Made by a program: the position numbers and the translations under genes
In this document: positions 1-5,430 of the stretch, piece after piece
How the letters are laid out: the number at the start of each line of letters is the position of its first letter
Numbering within the stretch: the first letter of the stretch is position 1
Notes under the pieces: model-generated
The model's database searches: none
Told to the model about the DNA's origin: nothing
What the model saw: only the letters and a program-made list of their open reading frames with translations
Origin: an uncultured Pirellula sp.
Lineage (GTDB): Bacteria; Planctomycetota; Planctomycetia; Pirellulales; Pirellulaceae
DNA: 5,586 bases
Assembly (NCBI GenBank): GCA_903837255.1
Contig: CAILTZ010000507.1
Location: 1-5,586, forward strand
Direction: 5' to 3'

Positions 1-10
1 GGATTTCCAA

Positions 11-27
11 ATCGACAAGCTGTCGAT
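11..27. repeat. Perfect 7-bp inverted repeat, 3-nt loop
   Basis: ATCGACA at 11-17 and TGTCGAT at 21-27 are exact reverse complements around AGC. No T-run follows, so this is not a canonical intrinsic terminator. It lies 14 bp before a second palindrome, which suggests a composite palindromic intergenic element or the end of an upstream transcription unit. Confidence 0.55.
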
Positions 28-41
28 CCTGGCAAAAAACG

Positions 42-56
42 CGGGGACTGTCCCCG
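42..56. repeat. GC-rich palindrome CGGGGAC-T-GTCCCCG
   Basis: The 7-bp arms at 42-48 and 50-56 are exact reverse complements around a single T. The near-perfect dyad could bind a dimeric protein. As cruciform DNA or RNA the innermost pairs would have to open to form a loop. GGGGAC-type palindromes of this look recur between genes in several bacteria, but whether this one is dispersed in the genome cannot be judged from one copy. Confidence 0.5.
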
Positions 57-127
57 GTATTTCCACTAAGCAGCGAATTGGCTCCTTAGCTTGTCCCAAC
101 CGGACTATCGGTTTCGTAATTGATACA

Positions 128-601
128 ATGCATCGCATGAACGATCACGAACTCTACATGCGGCGTGCCATTGAACTAGCAGCAAATGTACCCGACTTTC
201 CCTTTGGGGCTTTGATAGTCCATCGTGATAGTGGAAAGATTTTGGCAGAGGGTTGGAACAAGTCTTCGATCAATCCGACATTTCACGGTGAGATGGATGC
301 GATCAATCAGTTGGTCCTCAATAGACCGAAAATCAGCAGCGACCAACTCGCACTTTACACAACTGCCGAACCTTGTCCGATGTGCCAAGGGGCGATCCTT
401 TGGACAGGAATTCAAATGGTTGTCTTTGGTACATCCATTCGCTCACTTCAAAAAATGGGATGGCGACAGATCGACATTCTTGCAGAAGAAGTGGTTCGTC
501 GCAGTCCAGGGTGGAGATGCACGATCACAGGCGGCGTTTTGGAACATGACTGCGACGCTCTGTTTGCGTTGGCAATTTCTCGAAGGAATGATCGAAAATG
601 A
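128..601 (+). CDS. Nucleoside/base deaminase, CDA-fold zinc enzyme
   Basis: This 157-residue protein belongs to the cytidine/deoxycytidylate deaminase superfamily and should hydrolytically deaminate a base or nucleoside in the cytoplasm. The zinc site is visible: His53-Gly-Glu55 supplies a ligand and the proton-shuttle Glu, and Pro82-Cys83-Pro-Met-Cys86 supplies the other two ligands. The N-terminal helix (Met-Arg-Arg-Ala-Ile-Glu-Leu-Ala, 11-18) and Pro25-Phe-Gly-Ala28 are also typical. Length fits both guanine deaminase (GuaD type, about 156) and tRNA adenosine deaminase TadA. The C-terminal Gly-Val-Leu-x3-Cys-x-Ala-Leu stretch recalls TadA, so the substrate is unresolved. The usual His-Ala-Glu is His-Gly-Glu here. 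The start is uncertain: ATG at 137 gives a protein three residues shorter, and neither ATG has a Shine-Dalgarno sequence. The stop overlaps the next gene's ATG. Confidence 0.9.
   Translation: MHRMNDHELYMRRAIELAANVPDFPFGALIVHRDSGKILAEGWNKSSINPTFHGEMDAINQLVLNRPKISSDQLALYTTAEPCPMCQGAILWTGIQMVVFGTSIRSLQKMGWRQIDILAEEVVRRSPGWRCTITGGVLEHDCDALFALAISRRNDRK
583..587 (+). promoter_or_regulatory. Ribosome binding site (AAGGA) for CIA30 gene
   Basis: AAGGA lies 10 nt before the ATG at 598, inside the last codons of the deaminase gene. It supports this start for the second gene and coupled translation through the ATGA overlap. Confidence 0.6.
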
Positions 602-1173
602 AATTAGTCTACTTGGTTGGCTCGTTGGCTTGTTGGATGGTCGCATCGCTGATGGCTGACGAGACGCAACGGATCCTATTCGACTTTTCAGGAGCCGATT
701 CTGCCAAGGAATGGCAGACGGTCAATGACGGCGTGATGGGGGGCGTCTCCGATGGCAGGTTCAAGATCACCGATGCAAAGACGATGGAGTTCTTCGGAAC
801 ACTGTCTTTAGCCAACAATGGCGGTTTCGCATCGGTGCGAACCAAGCCTAAGAATCTCGGTATTGAGCAGGGTGATGCACTGGTCGCCAAAGTCCGTGGC
901 GACGGTCGCGAATACATGTTGAATCTTTATCCTAACAGGCAACGGGTTGCTTACTCTTACCGGGCCGCAATTCAAACCAAGAAAGACCAGTGGATTGAAG
1001 TGAAAATCCCGCTCGATACGTTTGAGGCGACTTCGTTTGGTCGCATCGTCACGAACGCAGGGGCGGTCAAGCCCGCAGAAATCAACTCGATTGGCTTCAT
1101 GTTGGGTGACAAAAAGGCCGGGCCGTTCAAATTGGAGATCGAATGGATCAAGGTGGAACGAGCAGGGAAGTAA
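598..1173 (+). CDS. Secreted CIA30-domain protein
   Basis: This 191-residue protein has a signal peptide: Met-Lys, a hydrophobic stretch to about residue 19, and probable cleavage after Ala20 (Leu-Met-Ala|Asp-Glu). The remainder matches the CIA30 domain, named after mitochondrial complex I intermediate-associated protein 30 (NDUFAF1) and built as a galactose-binding-like beta sandwich. Hallmarks are Asp29-Phe at the first strand, Trp39, Asn-Asp-Gly-Val-Met-Gly-Gly-Val-Ser at 43-51 (family consensus resembles DDxVMGGxS), Gly-Gly-Phe-Ala-Ser-Val-Arg at 75-81, and a C-terminal strand ending Ile-Glu-Trp-Ile-Lys-Val. In bacteria the role of this domain is largely unknown. Export makes direct complex I assembly in the cytoplasm unlikely, and binding of a ligand or protein outside the cytoplasm is more plausible. 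The ATGA overlap and upstream AAGGA indicate co-translation with the deaminase, although no shared pathway is obvious. Confidence 0.88.
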   Translation: MKLVYLVGSLACWMVASLMADETQRILFDFSGADSAKEWQTVNDGVMGGVSDGRFKITDAKTMEFFGTLSLANNGGFASVRTKPKNLGIEQGDALVAKVRGDGREYMLNLYPNRQRVAYSYRAAIQTKKDQWIEVKIPLDTFEATSFGRIVTNAGAVKPAEINSIGFMLGDKKAGPFKLEIEWIKVERAGK

Positions 1174-1175
1174 AA

Positions 1176-1235
1176 CGTTGTAGCCAAAGAGTCTTGGCCC
1201 CGCCGGCGTAAAGCCGACGGAGGCCACGAGCAACG
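1176..1235. repeat. 60-bp imperfect palindromic intergenic element
   Basis: This element sits between the convergent CIA30 and kinase genes. It is bounded by CGTTG (1176-1180) and its complement CAACG (1231-1235). The centre is a long hairpin: 1196-1207 pairs with 1213-1225 around GTAAA, with one bulge and one mismatch that becomes a G-U pair in minus-strand RNA. A second, mutually exclusive hairpin is possible at 1183-1198 (GCCAA/TTGGC). Terminal and internal symmetry resembles a REP- or MITE-like unit, but only one copy is in view. Confidence 0.55.
1196..1225. terminator. Strong bidirectional hairpin between convergent genes
   Basis: About 12 bp of GC-rich stem with a 5-nt loop lies 22 bp after the CIA30 stop and 56 bp after the kinase stop. 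It is well placed to end or protect transcripts from both sides. It lacks the T-run of a classical Rho-independent terminator, so it may act by 3'-end stabilisation or simply be part of the repeat element that contains it. Confidence 0.4.
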
Positions 1236-1281
1236 CCCTTCTATCTGATCAGCCTTCTTCGAGAGAGCCGTTCAACGATTC

Positions 1282-4200
1282 CTAGAACTCGATGATATTT
1301 TTGCCGTACTTGAACGTTGCAACGCGCCAGCCGGCAGGTTCGAGTTTGAGTGTGATTTCGAACCGATCTTGGGCAGCCCCCGCGCCAGGACCAGCGACAA
1401 AAGACCCATGATGGACGCTCCGATCGTTTTCCAGAACGACGTGGCTGACGCCTAACTCGAGATCGGCGAACGATTCCGGTAGGAATTGCAATAACCGATC
1501 GATTTTGGATTGATCTCGACCGCTTTCGACAATCCAATCTAAAGGATTCGCAGTCGCTGGGCGCTTCAAGGCATTCCAAAATTGGTTAACCACCTCACCG
1601 TGGGCTACCATGTCTCCCAATCGCAATTGGTCGAGCCAGCGAAGCAGCCCAGTTGCAACTTCGGGCTCGGTAAGCTTCCGCATTCCCTGGGCCGTCAGTA
1701 CACCCAAGAATTCATTGTCAAAAGTATAGACATTACCCCAAGAAATGCCTCCCAACGACTTGGACTCCGATGCATTCGCGGCGATCGGCCGCATCGAGGT
1801 TGCGAGTTGTTCGAGCGCTTCGACCGGTCTTAGTTCGCGAGGTATCCTAGAGCACAAGGCCAGCATTTGCAGTCCGAGTTCGGACCGCGCGTTCGGAACC
1901 ATGCCCCCGGAAAATCCTCCCATGCCACCGCCACCAAAGCTGCTGGACTTGTTTCGTCCAAAGCCGATTCCATCGAAATTCGTTGTGCCCATCGTCGGCC
2001 CCGTACCTAATCCCCCAAGTACTTTGCCCGAACCGGCCCATCGACGCAGTTCGTTGTCGAGTCGTTTTAGGACTTGTTCGCGGCAGGCGTTGAGATCATC
2101 GTCGGCCGAACCGGGAAATGGCGTGTAGGCTGCCAAAAACAAGAACCGACCCAAGTCCAATTTTGGGTCGTTTAGGAGGGTTGCGATCGTGGAGGTAAAA
2201 TCTTTATCATTTAGTGTGTCGATGATCTGAATACGATGGGTCAGAAAGGCAATCCAAGAGTGCTTTTTGAAAAAATCAGTGTCCTTGATTTTGACGATCG
2301 AGTGGAATAATTCGGAAATGAGTATCACATTCAACAGTTCTGACGAAGGGGCCGACGTCGATAGTTTTTCCTCAACGAATGCCCACGACTGCGAAAGTCG
2401 ACTCGCTTGATACACATCACCATTGCACAGTTTTAACTTAGGCATCTTGGCGACGGCGCTGAGGATCTCCAAGCATGCTTGCAATGACTCGCCTTGTATG
2501 GATTCCAATACCAAACGGTCGAGCTCTTCGTGCGAGAAGACCGGTAGGAACCAGCCATTCGATACTGGGCTGAAGAAGTGATGCTGGAGCCCAATCTCGC
2601 GTATGGCATGCGCTAGGGAGTTAACGAGTTGGGGATCGGCATTGTGGAGAGCTTCGAAAGCTTTTTTCCACTCATCAGGGTCGCGTTCTCGTTCTAAGAC
2701 AAGCAACCATTCAGAAAGGGACTTACCCTTGAAGAGGATCGTCTCAACCGACGCCGGGAGGCTCACCCCGGCAAACCTATATCGCTGAGATGCCTCGGGG
2801 ACCGCCGCACCGGCCCCTCCCATAGTTCCCGATTGCGTGGATCCAGACTCTTGCTTTTGGGATCGAACGATGCGAGCGATCACGGTTTCACCGCGCCGCA
2901 GCTGTACTTGTTTCGGTTCGATCGAGACTTGGTCGGAGCCTTCGTGAATCGTGATGTCGTAGTCGCCCGCATACAAACGCGTCAATTGCGCACCTGGCTC
3001 GACGGTCATTTCCTGGGTTGCTCCCCCTGCACGTCGCTTGATCTCGATTTTCGTCGTGTCGGATGCAGATTCGATGACGAGGTTGCCTTGATCGCTCTCC
3101 AGCAGTATCCGCCAGCCGAGGAATCCGAAGAGAGGCAATGCTGCCAGCGCGATCCAAACCCATACAGGCGGTAGGTGACGTGCTGATGATTGAGTGGCAG
3201 AAGCACTCGGGTCCGATGGTGAGAGCGAATTGGGTCGACGATGTGCTATCGTCTCGCCACCGGTGTCGAACGTGCGGGCCTGATCGCTCTGCAGTGCGCG
3301 GGTTGCGAGCCCTGCAAGGTCCGACGATTCGCAGAAGGGTTGCAGGGCTTGAGCGACATGCAACGCGCTTGGCAATCGCGCGTCGGGTTGCGTGGCCAGC
3401 AGTCGATTGACCAGGTCGCACAACTCCGATGGTAGATCGGGCCGGAGCGTTTGCAGCTTGATCGGTTGATGCTGGCTGAGTCGTTTGAGTTTCTCAATCG
3501 GCGATTGGTGCGGAGTCATCGCCAATGGTGTTTGGCCCGTGAGCAGTTTGAACAAGGTCGCACCCAGCGAGTACAGGTCGCTTCGCGCATCGACCACGTC
3601 GCTTCGTTCGGCTTGTTCGGGTGCCATGTAGTCCAGGGTGCCGAGGAACTGCCCAACGGTGGTGAGTTCACCGACAGGGCCATCCCATCGATGGAAGTGG
3701 ACGAGGCCAAAGTCGAACAACTTGACGTGTCCCATGCGATCGAGCATGACGTTGGAGGGTTTGATATCGCGATGGATGATGCCTAAGGGGTGCGCGTGGG
3801 CGAGCGCCAAAGACAACTGCCGAGCGATCTCGCAGGCATCCGCCGTGGGGATCGGACAGATGATTCGCGAGAGCTTGCCCAGATCCAGTCCATCAACAAA
3901 TTCCATCGCCAGATATTGCATACCCGAGTGCGTGCCTGCATCGGTGGCGGTGACGATTCCGGGATGTTGCAGTTGTCCAGCGGCACGAATCTCGCGTTCG
4001 AAGCGTTGCAGCGTTTGAGGGTGCGACCACTCGGTCGGGATGAGTTTGAGGGCGACGATCTTTTTCAGTTGGGTATGTTCGGCGCGATAGACACTCCCCA
4101 TACCGCCGCATCCGATGCGTTCCAGGATGCGATATTGGCCCACGGAAACTGGGGATGCTCCGGTTGAAAGATCCTCGCAAAGACGCTGCTGGACTGCCCG

Positions 4201-4479
4201 CCACGCCGCATCGATGGCTTGCTGGGCTTCCGCAGGCGCTGGGTCGGTCGCGTCATGGAGGCTCGGGGCTTGCAGCGTATCGCGCAGCTGAGCGCCATGC
4301 GTGGACTCCAGTTCCGTCAATCGCTGATTGCAAGTATCGCATGTCGAGATATGCGTATCGATGCTGACGCTGACGAAATCGTCGGCCACACCCAAGAGAT
4401 ACTCGAGCAAGACGTCTTCGGAAGGGCATTCGCAACGAGGAATGGAACTGGGGTTTACGGTGTCTGCCATGGAGTGCAT
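1282..4479 (-). CDS. Transmembrane Ser/Thr kinase with zinc-finger N-terminus
   Basis: This protein has about 1065 residues, numbered here from the ATG at 4479. Residues 16-50 hold Cys16, Cys18 and His43-x3-Cys47-x2-Cys50, like anti-sigma zinc fingers. A complete Hanks-type kinase domain follows (about 116-380): Gly-loop 123-128, Lys145, Glu163, His-Arg-Asp 236-238 with Asn243, Asp-Phe-Gly 256-258, Ala-Pro-Glu 286-288, so it should be active. One membrane helix (about 437-461) places the rest outside the cytoplasm. That part contains a beta-rich PEGA-like stretch (465-539), a helical region beginning Lys-Ser-Leu-Ser-Glu-Trp, a Gly/Ser-rich linker (816-862) and a C-terminal beta segment. An in-frame ATG at 4581 would add 34 residues with no domain character and leave 24 bp to the divergent sigma gene. 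I prefer 4479, which has AAGG 9 nt upstream; 4470 and 4500 are alternatives. The divergent sigma gene is the likely partner. Confidence 0.9.
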   Translation of the reverse strand: MHSMADTVNPSSIPRCECPSEDVLLEYLLGVADDFVSVSIDTHISTCDTCNQRLTELESTHGAQLRDTLQAPSLHDATDPAPAEAQQAIDAAWRAVQQRLCEDLSTGASPVSVGQYRILERIGCGGMGSVYRAEHTQLKKIVALKLIPTEWSHPQTLQRFEREIRAAGQLQHPGIVTATDAGTHSGMQYLAMEFVDGLDLGKLSRIICPIPTADACEIARQLSLALAHAHPLGIIHRDIKPSNVMLDRMGHVKLFDFGLVHFHRWDGPVGELTTVGQFLGTLDYMAPEQAERSDVVDARSDLYSLGATLFKLLTGQTPLAMTPHQSPIEKLKRLSQHQPIKLQTLRPDLPSELCDLVNRLLATQPDARLPSALHVAQALQPFCESSDLAGLATRALQSDQARTFDTGGETIAHRRPNSLSPSDPSASATQSSARHLPPVWVWIALAALPLFGFLGWRILLESDQGNLVIESASDTTKIEIKRRAGGATQEMTVEPGAQLTRLYAGDYDITIHEGSDQVSIEPKQVQLRRGETVIARIVRSQKQESGSTQSGTMGGAGAAVPEASQRYRFAGVSLPASVETILFKGKSLSEWLLVLERERDPDEWKKAFEALHNADPQLVNSLAHAIREIGLQHHFFSPVSNGWFLPVFSHEELDRLVLESIQGESLQACLEILSAVAKMPKLKLCNGDVYQASRLSQSWAFVEEKLSTSAPSSELLNVILISELFHSIVKIKDTDFFKKHSWIAFLTHRIQIIDTLNDKDFTSTIATLLNDPKLDLGRFLFLAAYTPFPGSADDDLNACREQVLKRLDNELRRWAGSGKVLGGLGTGPTMGTTNFDGIGFGRNKSSSFGGGGMGGFSGGMVPNARSELGLQMLALCSRIPRELRPVEALEQLATSMRPIAANASESKSLGGISWGNVYTFDNEFLGVLTAQGMRKLTEPEVATGLLRWLDQLRLGDMVAHGEVVNQFWNALKRPATANPLDWIVESGRDQSKIDRLLQFLPESFADLELGVSHVVLENDRSVHHGSFVAGPGAGAAQDRFEITLKLEPAGWRVATFKYGKNIIEF

Positions 4480-4605
4480 TTTAAGTGACCTTGCGTGCAT
4501 TTTCGCACAGTACGCTTTTTTCTGCCCGGCTTTTTCGATAACATACCCGGGAACATTAGAGAGTCGTTGGGAGTGTGACACGACAAGCCGATAGGGTGTT
4601 TCCTT
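4480..4605. promoter_or_regulatory. Divergent kinase/sigma promoter region
   Basis: This 126-bp spacer between divergent genes must carry both promoters if the kinase starts at 4479. It contains two GCTTTTT tracts 15 bp apart (4514 and 4529), CCCGG/CCGGG arms (4525-4529 and 4547-4551) and a small dyad GTGT-G-ACAC at 4573-4581. A GGAAC at 4550-4554 resembles an ECF -35 element, but no suitable -10 follows at 16-17 nt. I cannot place a promoter with confidence. The call rests on gene orientation. Confidence 0.4.
4489..4492 (-). promoter_or_regulatory. Weak ribosome binding site (AAGG) of kinase gene
   Basis: On the minus strand AAGG precedes the ATG at 4479 by 9 nt. The ATGs at 4470 and 4581 have no comparable motif, which is the main sequence argument for the shorter start. 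Confidence 0.4.
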
Positions 4606-5223
4606 ATGAATTCGCAGTCCAGCTCGACCGATTCCTTACCAACCCGCGGTTCTCTTTTGGCGGCGGCGATCGGTTCGGAACCCGAGGCGTGGCAAAAGTT
4701 GGTGACGTTGTATGAACCCAGGATATTGCGTTGGTGCCGCGGTCAAGGGCTCGATCAGCTCGCCACCTCGGATGTGATCCAGGATACGTGGATGTCGGTT
4801 GCCCGGGGCTTGGCGAGCTTTCGCTCCGAGCCCGGGCAAGGTGCCTTTCGGGCTTGGCTGCACCAGATCGTGCGACGCAGGATTGCTGACTATCGTCGGC
4901 GAGAAGTGCACGCGCCAGCGGTGGTGGGTGGCTCGAGCTTTGCGATGCGACTGGCCGAACTACCGTTCGAAGGAGAACCGCGAAGCGATGCTTCGGCAAG
5001 GTCGAAAGATGTCGTAGGGCGGGCGATGGCGATCGTGCAGCGCGAGGTGGAGCCCAAGACATGGCAAGCCTTTTGGATGTGTGTTGTCGATCAGCATTCG
5101 ACCGAAGAGGTTGCAAAGTTGTTAGAGATGACGCCTGCCAACGTTCGGCAGTGCCGCAGTCGAGTTCTTCGACGCTTACGGCAATCGATGGCATCCTCCG
5201 AGCCCAATGGCTTCTTATCTTAA
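4606..5223 (+). CDS. ECF-type RNA polymerase sigma factor
   Basis: This 205-residue sigma factor has region 2 at about 29-99 (Trp29 through Leu-Tyr-Glu-Pro, the Asp56-Val-Ile-Gln-Asp-Thr-Trp helix, then Ala-Trp-Leu-His-Gln-Ile-Val and a basic Arg-rich end). A linker spans about 100-145, and region 4 covers about 147-195 with a helix-turn-helix (Ser-Thr-Glu-Glu-Val-Ala-Lys-Leu-Leu through Val-Arg-Gln-Cys-Arg-Ser-Arg-Val). It directs RNA polymerase to a specific promoter set. It lies divergent to the transmembrane kinase, an arrangement known for planctomycete ECF factors, and no separate anti-sigma gene is visible. The acidic patch before Val57, often Asp-Ala-Glu-Asp in ECF factors, reads Ala53-Thr-Ser-Asp56, leaving two phosphorylatable residues where charges are expected. 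The start has only a weak AGGG 9 nt upstream. The N-terminal Ser/Thr-rich stretch (2-16) is also a possible phosphorylation target. Confidence 0.92.
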   Translation: MNSQSSSTDSLPTRGSLLAAAIGSEPEAWQKLVTLYEPRILRWCRGQGLDQLATSDVIQDTWMSVARGLASFRSEPGQGAFRAWLHQIVRRRIADYRRREVHAPAVVGGSSFAMRLAELPFEGEPRSDASARSKDVVGRAMAIVQREVEPKTWQAFWMCVVDQHSTEEVAKLLEMTPANVRQCRSRVLRRLRQSMASSEPNGFLS

Positions 5224-5242
5224 AGGAGCGAAAGCCAGCATG

Positions 5243-5275
5243 AGACGCTGGGCGTCTTGGGGGATCTGCCCCCAA
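5243..5275 (+). terminator. Tandem hairpins just downstream of sigma gene
   Basis: Two perfect hairpins share one T. AGACGC (5243-5248) pairs with GCGTCT (5252-5257), and TTGGGGG (5257-5263) pairs with CCCCCAA (5269-5275) around ATCTG. They begin 20 nt after the sigma stop, a natural terminator position. No T-run follows, so intrinsic termination is uncertain. Confidence 0.4.
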
Positions 5276-5363
5276 ACCCCCGGGATTTATCGCATTGTGG
5301 CCCAAGGCAAGTTGCACTTGCCTTGGGCATCGACTCGGTGTGGTGATGAATCTGCCGGGGGTT
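5275..5363. repeat. Nested inverted repeats (9-bp outer, 12-bp inner)
   Basis: The inner arms GCCCAAGGCAAG (5300-5311) and CTTGCCTTGGGC (5317-5328) are perfect complements around TTGCA. The outer arms AACCCCCGG (5275-5283) and CCGGGGGTT (5355-5363) are also perfect and enclose the inner hairpin. Together they could fold as one two-tier structure on either strand. Confidence 0.65.
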
Positions 5364-5430
5364 GCTTCCCAGCATTGCCCTATCCTCGGGTCGAGTACTC
5401 TTAACATATCCTGTGGCAGGAGGACCTAGC

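Larger units (their letters stand above)
1..127. other. Upstream non-coding region with palindromes
   Basis: No complete gene is visible here. Frame 1 is open from the window edge to a TAA at 67-69 (22 codons, ending Arg-Tyr-Phe-His). It could be the C-terminal tail of an upstream gene, but it has no recognisable domain and is built largely of the two palindromes listed separately, so I do not call it as a CDS. The remaining ~58 bp to the deaminase start should carry that gene's promoter. I see no convincing -35/-10 pair with normal spacing and no Shine-Dalgarno sequence before the ATG. Confidence 0.5.
5224..5430. other. Structured intergenic region after sigma gene
   Basis: No recognisable gene is present. 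A 54-codon reading frame (ATG 5240 to TAA 5402-5404) has an AAGGAG 11 nt upstream, but it coincides with dense inverted repeats and shows no domain, so I treat it as doubtful. The palindrome GAGTACTC is at 5393-5400. The stretch reads as folded RNA or repeat-derived DNA rather than coding sequence. Confidence 0.5.

Noticed and set aside
604..633. Lipoprotein signal at Cys12 of the CIA30 protein
   Set aside because: The residues before Cys12 (Ser-Leu-Ala) fit the lipobox poorly and the hydrophobic core continues past it. Cleavage after Ala20 fits better.
808..1233. 141-codon minus-strand frame opposite the CIA30 gene
   Set aside because: The plus strand shows conserved CIA30 motifs. The minus frame begins in the palindromic element and has no recognisable domain.
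2888..3421. 177-codon minus-strand frame inside the kinase gene
   Set aside because: It is out of frame with a clear kinase and membrane-helix coding sequence, and its Arg/Ser/Thr-rich translation matches no family.
4550..4568. ECF-like promoter GGAAC ... CGTT before the sigma gene
   Set aside because: Spacing is 10 nt rather than the 16-17 nt typical of ECF promoters, so autoregulation cannot be claimed.
4604..5407. 267-codon open frame on the minus strand over the sigma gene
   Set aside because: It is a shadow of the sigma gene: low-complexity Arg/Pro/Ser-rich translation, no domain, and it runs across the hairpin region.
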